Assembly (NCBI GenBank): GCA_024663395.1 | Contig: JANFAH010000026.1 | Location: 744,001-808,000 of the forward strand | Source of the DNA: Pisolithus tinctorius | Taxonomy: Eukaryota > Basidiomycota > Agaricomycetes > Boletales > Pisolithaceae | Direction of reading: 5' to 3' | DNA: 64,000 nt | Shown: positions 47,871 to 57,856 of the stretch, one piece after another | Numbering within the stretch: position 1 is the stretch's first letter | How the letters are laid out: each line of letters starts with the position of its first letter | Position numbers and translations under genes: made by a program | Notes under the pieces: model-generated | The model's input: the letters and a program-made list of their open reading frames with translations, nothing else | Told to the model about the DNA's origin: nothing | Databases searched by the model: none

Positions 47871-48097
47871 GTCTATTAACTCACTGGGGAAAGCCCCATT
47901 TGGACCCCAGGCACTCTGTTATAGATGTAATAATCCTGGAGAAAGTCCATGTCTGACACCTTGCTCTGGAGAATCTCCAGGGCCTGGCGAATCTCCAGCA
48001 GTCACTGGGAATACCCAGGTGGTCAACACCTATTAGGTGGATACATCTATAAGAATATATGAACCTAATAGGTCCCCTGGGGGGGGTGACTGAAGTG

Positions 48098-48104
48098 GAC
48101 CACC
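48098..48104. repeat. Right target-site copy GACCACC
   Basis: Identical to 29483-29489. It directly follows the terminal GGTGACTGAAGTG. Confidence 0.8.
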
Positions 48105-48862
48105 ACCACAACCAGAGGGTCAGAGGAGGCAGTGGTGGGCACAACCACTCCCAAGGGGCCAGCTTCCAACTCACCAGGCCCCCCAGACTCAGTTCGGGTG
48201 ACTTTCTTCTTTTCCCTGGCCCTCAGCAACATAACATCCTCCAGCGCTCTCTTCTTCCCAGCCTTTGCCCTGACCTCTTCAGTCTCGGGCTCCACTCCCT
48301 TGGGCAACTCACACCTGACCTTCATTTCAGTGCACCAGTTGCACATCCTCTTCTTGCACTTGCTCTGCTGTGCATGACCAAAGGTGCATGGCACCCAACC
48401 CTTCTCACACTGTCAGCATGACTTGGTGCTCGCAACACTGACAGTCTTCTCCCGCTCCTTGCCTTTCAGCTCCAGCTGCACCTGGCTCTCTCATTCTCAG
48501 TACTCAGCTTCCACCTGCTCCTGCTCCTTCCTCTCAGCCTCCAACTGTTCCTGCTCCCACTTTTCAGCCTCCACCCACTCCCTTTCATGCTGCTTGGCTT
48601 CCACCTGCTCCCTTTCACACTGCTTGGCTTCCAACTGCTCCCTCTCGCACTGCTCAGCCTCCAGTTGCTCTCTCTCGAGCCTTTCCACCTCCAACCAAGT
48701 GGCCTCTTCCCTCAACACCTTGCGCCACTTGCGCTCAGCCATCTTAGCCTGGATGTTGGCCTCCTCGTTGTCACTGGTGATCTGGAGTTCAGGTGTGGTG
48801 GCCTTCTGAAAGCCGGATGGGTTGTTGGGTACGTGCAGGGAAGCTTGATGAGTAGAAGACAT
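48105..48862 (-). pseudogene. Gypsy-B antisense ORF, N-terminal part (coiled coil plus cysteine cluster)
   Basis: Start MSSTHQASLHVPNN at 48862. A long charged coiled coil follows, with heptad-like repeats (EREQLEAKQCEREQVEAKQ, ~48700-48510). After TGA codons at 48497, 48491 and 48413 comes a cysteine cluster (QCEKGWVPC, KCKKRMCNWC, VRCELP) and GGPGELEAGPLGVVVP, up to LVVVV at the insertion point. All three stops lie in one continuous frame where CGA would give Arg. The ORF lies between pol and the 3' LTR and runs opposite to gag-pol. Similar proteins with a coiled coil and CxxC pairs are abundant in Agaricomycetes. The role is unknown; nucleic-acid binding is a guess from the cysteines. Confidence 0.75.
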
Positions 48863-49005
48863 GATGATGGGATCGGGAGAAAACAAGTCTTCACAAAAGA
48901 CACACCTTTTTAACCCTGGGGAACACATGTTCTGTCAGCACAGCGACTGCTGACCTCATGTACCTTAGGGCAGGTCTCAAGGGCTTGACCCTAAGGGGGG
49001 GATAC
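48863..49005 (+). promoter_or_regulatory. Gypsy-B polypurine tract and antisense promoter region
   Basis: CTAAGGGGGGGATAC immediately precedes the 3' LTR and fits a plus-strand polypurine primer. The same ~140 bp lies upstream of the antisense ORF start, so that gene's promoter must be here or in the LTR. Confidence 0.6.
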
Positions 49006-49492
49006 TGTCATATACTGAGAAACCCACAGTTCAGTCTTAGGTTCTGAATGCCAGGTCAATACCAAATGCTGAGACAAGGTCTGTCCCTTACTATACTTTT
49101 CTAGTTAGCCTTTGTACTGCCCTTGCTTGTGCCAAGGCAGTGTCTGTCTTTGGCTCTCCGATCCCTGCCTTCTTGTTTAACCTTAAGTTAGTTCCTTGCA
49201 CAGCTATTTAGTTCCTCACTGGTAACCCCGGCCTTTGGGTTGCCAGTCTTCAGTATATATACTCTACATACATTGTACTTAGTCCCTCAGTCTGAATATC
49301 AACCTAGTTCACCCCAAGTTCCCAGCTTAAGCCCAAGTCAACTCTTGGCTTTCGCTCCTGGCCCCCCTTGGCCCTCTCTCTGACTTCAACCCAGCTTGCA
49401 CAAGGGTCTAGCACACGAGCTAAGACCAAGGGTTGTTGCACCTGGCACTCAGCCTTCAGCCTTTGACCCCCGACCTAGTCATGAACTTAACA
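49006..49492 (+). repeat. Gypsy-B 3' LTR
   Basis: It begins TGTCATATACTG and ends GAACTTAACA. A TATA box (AGTATATATACTC) is at ~49252. It follows a polypurine tract, so it is the 3' LTR. It does not match the 5' LTR at 22399. It ends exactly where repeat X copy 3 begins, so Gypsy-B was inserted in X. Confidence 0.85.
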
Positions 49493-50593
49493 GTGGCAAT
49501 GCAAGTCAGATCTTGGTGGAGACATCTCTAGATCCAAAGATGGCATGACAGATGGATGGTGTTTCCAGATAGGGAAGTATTAATTCCAGAATTGAAGGGC
49601 ATGAGTCAGGTGTCAAAGGGGCTAGGGCATTGGGGGTCTGTGGGGCAATGGGAGCATACACAATCACATCTCCCACCCTTTCATCCTCTCAGCAAAGTTA
49701 ACAAAAACTTCATGAATGGGGCTCTGATGGAGGAGGAGGAGAAGGGGGGACATCTTCTGCTGGATCTTGCAGTAAGAAGGCAAGATGCATGTCATACTCA
49801 TCATGGATGCAATCAGGGAGGCTGGAGAACAGTAGATTATACTGCAGCTGTCACAACGTGAGAAGAATGATGGATGAGATTGGAATAAAGACAGTGCAGG
49901 GAGCAGGGAGGAACAATCCATATGCTTCACCAAGAGGGGAGACTGAAATGACCACATAAGACCTTTCTAACTGAGTGACAGACCTGAGGTGACCAAAGAA
50001 TGTCCTTCTGGAAGTCATACTGACAAGGAGAACACACTGACCAAGCTGCATGGGATGGGATGGGGCTGATGATGATGGGATGAACCAGGGGGCTTCAGGA
50101 CAGAAGCTGGTGGGAATGCCTGGCAGATATATGTAGCCACTGTCTCTGGCAAATGATACAAGTGAGATGATCAACAAAGAGGTGGCCATGATTGATGGAC
50201 TTAGTGAAATGAGCATCTGATGGATGGAGTGCTGTAGAAATGCATAGGGCGCGAGGATCCTCTCCAAATTTGGAAGGCAGAATCATGTGGCTGAGCACTT
50301 TAAGCAAGTGTGAGAACTGAGTTGATATCTTTGGAAATGGTGGAGATATGACAAAAACCAGAATGCTGTACACAGGTGCTAAAAACTTTTAATGTGCACT
50401 TAACTTGCTTCCTCTTTTCTCTTTAGCACTGATGACTTGTTCTTGTGCAAAGGATGACTGTTAATGTCCAGCAGTCTTTCTATGCATGAGGCCTCTAGTC
50501 TTCATCTGCATGGCATGGGCATTGTGCACAACTCATCAATGAGTTAGGCAGAGCCAGCTGTAACCATGTCCACAACACCTTTGGTGTGTGACA
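49493..50593 (-). mobile_element. Repeat X, copy 3 (3' part missing)
   Basis: It aligns with copy 2 from GTGGCAATGC (49493) to the X start TGTCACACACC (50593). The ORF is recognisable (49851-50267 and onward; blocks SFARDSGYIYLPGIP and ERSYVVISVSP) but is interrupted and shifted near 49860. It lies in an old LTR-1: the sequence right of 50593 is LTR-1. Confidence 0.8.
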
Positions 50594-50756
50594 TCAGACT
50601 GAGACCCACACAAGGGAATAGCACTGTAATCTCAGTCACTAAGTCCAAACAGTCCAACCATCTGTATCTTTGACTCCCCTCCTCATCCTGACCCCTCAGC
50701 CTCATGCCCACTTTGGTCTCTGGTCCAGCCTCAACCCAGACACCCTGAACTTGACA
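50594..50756 (+). repeat. LTR-1 relic (3' part, CpG-depleted)
   Basis: It matches the last ~165 bp of 1926-2452 (TGAGACCCACACAAGGG ... CTTGACA). At sites where the 1926 copy has CG it has TG or CA. Confidence 0.85.
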
Positions 50757-50966
50757 GCCACAGCTTATCTGAGAATAAATGAAAGTCAGACTCAGCAGGT
50801 TCATTGACAAAAAAATATCCTGTATCTGTACAGTGAGCTTTGGGCACTCAAGGCTGTGATTTGAGTACTGATGCTCTCACAGCTTGATGGTGGGCAGCTG
50901 AGTTAATAATTGAAGCCAGAAACCATTAGATTGAGTCTGCCTGTGCTATGCACCAATTCACATACC

Positions 50967-51167
50967 TCATTGTTTCTCTTTGTACTGATGTTCAAAAGTT
51001 ACATGCTCCCTCTCATCTTCTTTGTGCTTCCTGCAACTCACCTCATGCTGCTTGAAACTGGTTTTCTGAAATTTCCTGTTGCAGTGTGGGCATTGATGGA
51101 AAACAGCATGATTCCATTCAGCATTTTGACAGGTCAAAGCTGAACAGGTGGTATGGGAGGGAGCCAT
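50967..51167 (-). CDS. Small ORF with a zinc-finger-like motif
   Basis: 66 codons on the minus strand, MAPSHTTCSALTC ... CPHCNRKFQKTSFKQHEVSC ... KHKEDERE. The CxxC...H...C arrangement resembles a BED/C2HC or C2H2-like finger followed by a charged segment. Fungal transposases can start this way, but no transposase follows. It is probably an N-terminal exon or a fragment. Confidence 0.35.
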   Translation of the reverse strand: MAPSHTTCSALTCQNAEWNHAVFHQCPHCNRKFQKTSFKQHEVSCRKHKEDEREHVTFEHQYKEKQ

Positions 51168-51940
51168 GAGAGAAGATGTCTTGTAGCTGACTGATAGTTG
51201 TCAGACACACTGCATATGCTCTGTTTGGCTGATGTAAGACAAATGTCACACCATAATATTAGTCATTATCAGATCATTATCACTTGGTAACTCAGGTAAC
51301 TCCCGTCCAATGAAACTTCTTCCCTTGGCACTGCCCCCAAGTGGTTGACATATCATTACCAGACCATTTTAATGACCCTAATAAGGAAACTTGTGAGCAT
51401 TGTCAGCCAGCAGCATTATCAGGTGCCTCAAAAATTTGCAACATGGAATCAAGACAGATTAAGCACATCATAGTTTTGCTGAGGTACCATCTTCGTCAAC
51501 ACATGCATGATCCTATGTATGATGATGTGACGTCAGCTGCTTACTGAAATCATACCCATATTCACAGTCGTTCTCCGTCTACGGACGGATGAACCCTTAG
51601 GAAGTTCTCAATGACATTCACCATCTGCTTATACTGCATGTCGTTACTGTCATCCGGTGTATCCTGTGCTGTCCCAGAGCTTCTGACCCAAATCAGCGTT
51701 ATTTGTCTAACACTTTTATAATATGGGAGATGATTGGCCTCAGCCGCCTATCACTCTGCTATACCAGCCACGGTGAAGAAAAGCAAGCCATTGAGGCAGC
51801 ATCGGAGGGAGTCAAACTTAGGAGAAACTCGGCGAACCCGACATTTCTATGACCGTGTTATATTACGGGATGGACAGCGCCAAGAGGCGTGGAAGTAGAT
51901 CAACCCACCGAGTGGATGCACGCCTGCAATTGCTCTATGT
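51168..51940. other. Transition from repeats to CpG-richer DNA
   Basis: A plus frame of 68 codons (51341-51547; CEHCQPAALSGASK, IIVLLRYHLRQHM) has a CxxC pair but is not recognised. From ~51560 CpG becomes common, unlike most of the window. No intact gene is seen. Confidence 0.4.
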
Positions 51941-52354
51941 AAAGAGCCGTCAGAGGGGCATCGCTCATTATTGAGCGAATTAGTGGATGTCAGTGCAGAT
52001 GTGAATGTTAATGGCGAACAGGGCTACAAGGCACTGGACTACACTGCGTTCAACGCCGATACGGCTATGGAAATGCTCGTGCTTTCAGGGCTCCGTCGGA
52101 AGTTGGGTTGCAATGTGGAAATCAAAGTCGCTTGCCGACAGTGTGAGGCAAAGCTTCGGAATGGCTACCGGGAACTCTTCCAGGACAAACTACGCCGGGT
52201 ACTGCTCAGTAGCAGTAACAGTAAGAATGCTTTGCAGGACTTACGATGCGTATATGCTTACGCATTCGCTGCGGACATGGAGAAGGCTGATCTATGCGAC
52301 GTGCTCAAGTTCGGGCGCTGTACAGAGATCCTGAGTTTCGGAAAGATATCGTGA
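51941..52354 (+). pseudogene. C-terminal fragment of an ankyrin-repeat protein
   Basis: The frame reads EGHRSLLSELVDVSADVNVN then GYKALDYTAFNADTAMEML, which follows the ankyrin consensus (GH..L...L...GADVN...G..AL..A). It ends with CRQCEAKLRNGYRELFQDKL and LRCVYAYAFAADMEKA, a tail seen in Agaricomycete ankyrin proteins. Upstream repeats are only partly recognisable (from ~51.75 kb, in broken frames), so this is probably a decayed gene end. It precedes the CFIm25 gene by ~450 bp. Confidence 0.5.
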
Positions 52355-52802
52355 CCGAGTGACACACCACCAGGATCGGACGACTGAGGATCCAAGGTAG
52401 CTTCGAGACGTCGAACACTCGTAACGCGTTGAGGGCACCATGCCGTTGCCAGGTCAGCTGAGTGGCATCCTGCGATGCGAATGCAACGACGATAGCAACG
52501 CCGACAAGGTGCCGCGACTCCTCATGCGACAATCCAGGGCGGCCTCATTCACCATTCGTCAGGTCTCGGGCCGGAGAGCTGTTGTCATATCATCATCATA
52601 TGGTCTTGGCAGCCCCAGTCCGAGGCCTCCGTTACTCCCACTTGATGAAATCCACTGGCGGAGCGGTTCCGCGACGTTGTCCGGTGTCTTCGTGGCCACA
52701 ACGTCCGTGACTCATATTCAGAACCCGCGTCGGAGTTCGCATGACGGACACACTTCTCTAGTCACGTGCCTCTTCTCGTTGTCCTCGTCGTCGTCGTCCA
52801 CG
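52355..52802. promoter_or_regulatory. Upstream region of the CFIm25 gene
   Basis: CpG-rich ~450 bp ending in TCGTCGTCGTCC just before the start codon. No TATA box is obvious, as is common for housekeeping genes. Confidence 0.45.
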
Positions 52803-53773
52803 ATGTCCAACACGATCCCCCTGTGAGTGCAGGCCACGTTGTTACATTGAAGCGCTGACGAACCACACAGCTATCCCCTTTCCAACTTCACATTCTGGTA
52901 TGCAACAGAGTTATCGTCCTCTGCGACAGACACACTCACCCCCGGAGTTGATTAGCACAAAGGAAGCCCAGCCAGAGGAAGACCCATCTGTCTCGGCGCG
53001 TCTGCAGCGTCTCCAAAACAACTATGAGGATTTTGGAATGCGTCGGACGGTAGAGGGCGTGTTGGTGGTACACGATCACGGCCACCCGCATATCCTCATG
53101 TTACAGATTGCCAACGCATTCTTCAAGCTGTCAGTATTCCCCATCTTCACGCGCATACATATATCCATGTCCTATACTCAACGTGCTTGGATAGCCCAGG
53201 CGATTACCTCAAACCAGGTGAAGACGACGTCGAAGGTCTCAAGCGAAGACTCGACGAACGACTCGCGCCGCCTCCAGAATCCAAGCAATTCAACGCGTCT
53301 CACGGCATCGACAACGAATGGGAAATCGGAGATTGTCTCGCACAGTGGTGGAGACCCAACTTCGAGACGTTCATGGCGAGTCTGCGCATCCATGGCATGC
53401 TTATTTCTGTCGCGAGGGGCTGACGGCGGATACCTACAGTACCCATTCATCCCTGCGCACATCACCAAACCGAAGGAGTGCAAAAAGTTGTTCTTGGTAC
53501 ATATGCCTGAACGAAGTTCGTCCTTATTCTCGTCTGCTAGATCGCTTCGTGTGTTCATGTGACGTCTCTATTCTTCAGAGGTCCTCGCCGTTCCCAAAAA
53601 CATGAAACTGCTCGCTATACCACTCTTTGAGCTATACGACAACGCTGCTCGGTACGTCTATCGCCTCCTTGGTTTTCTTTATTCGTCTCTCACCTTGTAA
53701 CGATGGCAGGTATGGCCCGCAGTTATCTGCTATCCCACATTTGCTATCGAGGTATAACTTTATATACCAGTAA
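52803..53773 (+). CDS. NUDT21: Cleavage factor Im 25-kDa subunit (CFIm25/NUDT21/CPSF5 homologue)
   Basis: Seven exons (52803-52822, 52871-52897, 52956-53129, 53195-53375, 53440-53515, 53579-53651, 53710-53773) join to 615 nt, 204 codons plus stop. The protein starts MSNTIPLYPLSNFTF. It has the family hallmarks TKEAQPEEDPSV, MRRTVEGVLVVHDHGHPH, FFKLPGDYLKPGEDDVEGLK, WEIGDCLAQWWRPNFETF, YPFIPAHITKPKECKKLFLV, VPKNMKLLAIPLFELYDN and GPQLSAIPHLLSRYNFIY. CFIm25 is a Nudix-fold protein without catalytic activity. In the nuclear CFIm complex it binds UGUA in pre-mRNA and directs 3'-end processing. Intron 4 has a GC-AG border (GCGAGT...CTACAG). It is the one clearly intact single-copy-type gene in the window. 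Confidence 0.97.
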
Positions 53774-54175
53774 CTTCGCGCGCGCAAAGAGAGGGCAATG
53801 GACTGTATCCTTAGAATTCGACCATGAGCGTGTCTCTCGTGCGCACTCCTCTCCTTGACCGTGTCGCCGACGCTTTGTATCTTATCTCGAGTTGCGACGC
53901 GCTGATCCTCTTATCTCGGGAGCCATACTCGGTGCAGCTATTGCACCGTTCTTGGCAGAAATGTCAGCACCCTGAGTCCAGATCATGAGAATATGTACTG
54001 CCCCAGACCTTGAGCAATGAATAGACGTGCAGCTATCGTATATTCCATGCAAAATTACCTAGCTCATGCATTCAAATCCAGAAGTAACTTGTGAGGGTCG
54101 ATGGGGTATTCCAAAATTGCCTCCAATATTAGTAGCTCCATCCCATTCTCTCAGAATGCTCTTCTCCAACTGCAA
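53774..54175. other. Intergenic, between convergent CFIm25 and Rab genes
   Basis: ~400 bp downstream of both genes' stops. It should contain their 3' UTRs. No repeat or ORF is recognised. Confidence 0.6.
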
Positions 54176-54816
54176 CTAACACGCACACCCAACCCCCCCA
54201 TCGTCTTCTTGAGCCGACCGCCCACTCAAATCGATTGTCCCCGGCATCCCATCTTCCCCATCTCCATGTTTCCCACCCCCAGACTCGGGTGTCACGGGTG
54301 CCCACAATTCCGGTGTCTCGAGTATCCGTTTCACGAGATCCTCAAAAACCTCGCGTACACCAACAGAGGTTTTGGCGCTTGCTTCTAGGAAGAGACATTC
54401 TTTGGAGATAGCGAACGTCTGCCCTTCAGAGGTAGATACCTGATGGGAGTGTTCCTGTTGGTTGGGTTGTGTTAAGTATGCTCGTCCGTTCCACTGTATG
54501 CATGCAATGTGCAAGGATAACGTGGAACACGACTAATGAGAGCAAAACGAAGGAAATGGCGGGAGAAAAAAATGAGAAATGACCTCATCTAGTTTATTGC
54601 CAACGATGATCTTCGGCACCAATGACGAGACATACGTATCGATCTCCGTAAACCACTTGGGCAACGCATCATACGTTTCTCTATTCGCGACGTCGTATAC
54701 TACCCGTGGATTGGACCGAGAAATTTAACACCGAAAACCAGGTGGCGGGAGACGGGAGACACGTGAATAAGTCAAGACGAGAAGGGGGTACCAACATACT
54801 GACTATGATGCCCTTA
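54176..54816 (-). pseudogene. Rab GTPase gene (Rab18-like), 5' part lost
   Basis: Minus-strand exons are 54816-54800 (KGIIV), 54699-54584 (YDVANRETYDALPKWF ... SLVPKIIVGNKLDE, with the G4 motif NKxD) and 54454-54176 (LFLEASAKTSVGVREVF, with the G5 motif SAK), ending VGCAC. The terminal CAC is a geranylgeranylation signal for membrane attachment. Rab proteins govern vesicle traffic. The upstream half, with P-loop, switch I and DTAGQE, should follow above 54816, but the sequence there is a transposon and no Rab exons appear beyond it up to 64 kb. The gene seems truncated by the insertion or a linked rearrangement. Confidence 0.85.
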
Positions 54817-57215
54817 GTTCTCCAATATATCTCACTTTTTTTTTGATTTAACAATCTGCTTTTTTGTGAGCAGAAAGTTTGAAAGGTAGGAAGTATTTAC
54901 TTAGCCCAAATATTGTATTGCAATGATGAATTGTGTGCTAAAGCTCATCTGAAAAACATTCTGCCTTTTTTATGCACAAACATGTAATATGCAGTGAAAT
55001 ATTTTTCAAGAAAAAATCAAATCAGAAATAAAGTCTTTCCACATGAAAAACATAGATCAAAACATCAAAAATGATTTCTGGATGAAATATTGAATATATT
55101 ATTACAAGAGCAATTGGTACAGTATAAATAAGAAAGTAAGTGATAAGATATACCTTAGTGATGACAAGATTGACTGAGGCTCTGTAAGTAAGGGAAAAGA
55201 TTTAATTGAAAAAAGATAAATAGTAAACAAATTTAAATGTGAATTTGATGATTCTCTGAGTCCCATTGCTTTCAAGGCTTTGCCCGCCTCTCAACCTACT
55301 TGCCCATGATCTCCTGGCTCAAGCATCCTGGTGTATGGATGCCTGTACTTGATGCCTATTGTAATTGTAGTACTGAATTTATTTTCATGCATTATAACTG
55401 AAAGAGAGCATGAATGCCTGTATTGAGTTGAGGCAACATATATTGATGCTTGTGGTTACATTGTTCTAAGATATTGAATCAGTCCCTTTGAGAGGCACAA
55501 AGGAGTCTTTGAACACAGGTCATTCAATGCACACAGTATGTAGTATTAAGTAGTGGACTACTGTATAGTTGTAGATCTTGTGACTGCCATTGCTTTCAAG
55601 TGCATTGCCACTTCAAGCCAAGCTGATCAGACTACCATCTGAGTGTCATCTGAGTATCTGGCAAAATGAGTGGCCAATTTTGAAATGGGGGTGCATGGAT
55701 ATAGTGGCCTGTGGGTGGTGATGGAACTAATTTTGCAGTGTTTGTAATTACAATTGTGGCTCCCCCTCATCCTCATCCTGCTGCTCCTGCCAGTGGTTGT
55801 CCCATGCATGGTCTGAGCCTCCCTATACCAAGTGCACATGCTTCCCCTACAGCTCTTCTTTAAATACAGCTTAGTACCAATTTAAGTGCCTTGAGGTCAA
55901 AACCTATGTGTCAGGACCACTCACTCTGACAAACTCTGACACTGCCAAGAGGCAGAAGTGGAGTGAAGGCATTGGGTTCAGCTTGTGTGCTGCTCAAGTC
56001 TTGTAGGCAGCCAAAGGTGGGTTTCAAGGCTGCAAGAAAATTACAGTTTGGTGTCAAATCTGGTCAGCCTAAAGTGGATATGAAGTGCACAGCACCCCAA
56101 GATGAGCAGCAGCACAAGAACCTATGTGATGACTCAGAAGAAGAGAACATGTCTTTGTATGACACTGCAGATCACAACACAGTGCATGATATAGCAGATG
56201 ATGATGTCATGGAGGAACCAACTCACTCTGCTCAACCAAGATTCCCCTTCCTCTGATGCAATGTACAAAAAGGATTCAAAGTCAGATGCAAGATGCTTGG
56301 GATTAATCCAGTCATCACTGGCACATCCCATTTCTATCACATGTCCATGCCCCCCCCAATGGCACTGAAGAGCAGGAAGTGGCATCCACTACCAGTAGGA
56401 CCACTGTTCAGTCATGGTCTTGTGTCATGTGTGATTTGCATGGTACATTCAACAACCACAATGCTTCACAAGCATCTCAGCTGGGACCACCCAGAAATTA
56501 ATGTGAAGTGGAACACAGTGAGTGTTGATGCTTGGGTCACATGCTCCATCTCAAGCACTCCTAGGACTACAGTGAGTTGTTGCTCTTGAAGCATCCCTTG
56601 TACAAGCTCAGCCTTCAGATTTCAGAGTGGAGGTTGGAAGAGTGTTAGAATGGTGAGAGGGGAGAGGGGAGACTCAGAGGGATGGAAGGCAGAGGCCAGA
56701 GGACTGGATGCACTGCATGATTATATCAGCATAATTTGTGAGCTCTACAACAACACTCAACTACCATTGTCAATACCAACCCACCACCACCTGCACCACC
56801 ACCAAAACAACAATTGCACCACACCACCACCACCGCCACCACATGATGACAACAATGTTGCATCATCAGTCCCATGATGGCCATGCTACCACCACACACA
56901 TGATGACAATGACAGCCTGGAACATGTAATAATATACTCAATATTTCATCCAGAAGTGATTTTTGATGTTTTGATCTATGATTTTCATGTGGAAAGACTT
57001 TATATCTGATTTGATTTTTTCTTGAAAAATATTTCACTGCATATTACATGTTTGTGCATAAAAAAGGCAGAATGTTTTTCAGATGAGCTTTAGCACACAA
57101 TTCATCATTGCAATACAATATTTGGGCTAAGTAAATACTTCCTACCTTTTAAACTTTCTGCTCACAAAAAAGCAGACTGTTAAATCCAAAAAAAAGTGAG
57201 ATATATTGGAGAACT
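54817..57215. mobile_element. TA-flanked DNA element with ~290-bp inverted repeats
   Basis: Left end GTTCTCCAATATATCTCAC (54817) and right end GTGAGATATATTGGAGAAC (to 57215) are mirrored. The inverted repeats reach ~55110 and ~56930 and differ at only about ten sites. TA flanks both ends (54815-54816 and 57216-57217). A TA target fits the Tc1/mariner superfamily, but no transposase is inside. The interior (55.1-56.9 kb) has degraded LTR-like pieces (~55910-56000 and ~56580-56730) and an unrecognised frame (55963-56256). Confidence 0.8.
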
Positions 57216-57217
57216 AT

Positions 57218-57454
57218 TTACAATGTATCACACATATTGTACTCAAAATCATTCTACTGAACATCCATAATTATTTTATATGCAACAATTTAAGTTTTTC
57301 TGATAACATTTTGTGAGGCATGGTAGACAATACAAATCCTATATGTTTTTACAATATTTGTCACAAAAACATCCCAAATTAAAGAGTCTCATTTTTCAAT
57401 CTTTTTTTAAAATGTTTTTAGCAAAGAAATTGAGAAATGCTTCCAGTGAAAGGC
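57218..57454. other. AT-rich flank
   Basis: No gene. It separates the TA element from the broken end of the pogo transposase. It is not Rab sequence, which argues that the left and right flanks of the TA element are no longer neighbours of one original site. Confidence 0.55.
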
Positions 57455-57715
57455 ATACCAAGACTTGCCAACCTCCCTCTCCTCCTTGGGGTTGAGGATT
57501 TCATTGACTGTTGGTGGTGGTCCAATGATCTTATCGTGTGACTTCAAGATCAGCACAGAATCAGCAAGTGCTGCTTCAAGAGTGATGAGTTGTGGGGGGC
57601 ATTTCTTTGCTGGAATCTTGATAGTGAGTCCTGTGCAGTGAAGGGTAGCACTTGCAAGCCTCTGAACTGCCTCTGCAGCTTGCATGACATCTCCTTCTGC
57701 TTCCATGACAGCATT
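57455..57715 (-). pseudogene. Pogo transposase, C-terminal piece (minus strand)
   Basis: The frame continues the transposase across the Harbinger insertion: QPALN before, AVMEAEGDVMQAAEAVQRL after. It then reads LTIKIPAKKCPP and IIGPPPTVNEILNPKEERE, and is lost after EVGK at ~57455. The plus-strand sister at 63.3-63.98 kb carries on with an acidic EIESDDDEDQ tail. Confidence 0.8.
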
Positions 57716-57856
57716 AGTGGTGCTTAAGGTGGCTTTGGAAGCACTCTGGAAGTGGCAAATTTGAGAGCAATGCCATGATGGAGTTTGAAAATTATGCCTC
57801 CCTATTGATGACACCCTCAATGGTCTGCTTGCCTGCAGGCACTCTTATCAAAACCC

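Larger units (their letters stand above)
29490..48097. mobile_element. Giant (18.6 kb) KDZ-type DNA transposon
   Basis: 18,608 bp bounded by inverted termini CACTTCAGTCACC and GGTGACTGAAGTG, with a 7-bp duplication GACCACC. The outermost ~230 bp of the two arms are nearly identical, and the inverted repeats extend ~1.9 kb (right) to ~2.3 kb (left), including tandem arrays. The interior holds a minus-strand cargo gene (32.4-35.6 kb), satellite-like DNA (36-38.7 kb), a plus-strand cargo gene (38.8-40.9 kb) and a plus-strand KDZ transposase (41.5-46.0 kb). Excising the element plus one GACCACC restores the Gypsy-B antisense reading frame exactly. That is strong evidence of a true insertion. Linking its movement to the KDZ enzyme is an inference from its being the only transposase inside. 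Confidence 0.88.
46190..48097. repeat. Right terminal inverted repeat region of the giant element
   Basis: Mirror image of 29490-31790: 21-bp array (about 46195-46795), ~430 bp unique (46800-47240), 43-bp array (47245-47870) and unique tip. The unique parts match the left arm with very few differences, while array lengths differ, as expected from slippage. Confidence 0.88.

Noticed and set aside
29490..48097. 8-bp target duplication for the giant element
   Set aside because: Shifting the ends gives at most a 7-bp exact match (GACCACC). An eighth base does not match in any register.
56738..56929. Pro/His/Thr-rich frame
   Set aside because: It is a CCA/CAC low-complexity tract and open frames exist on both strands.
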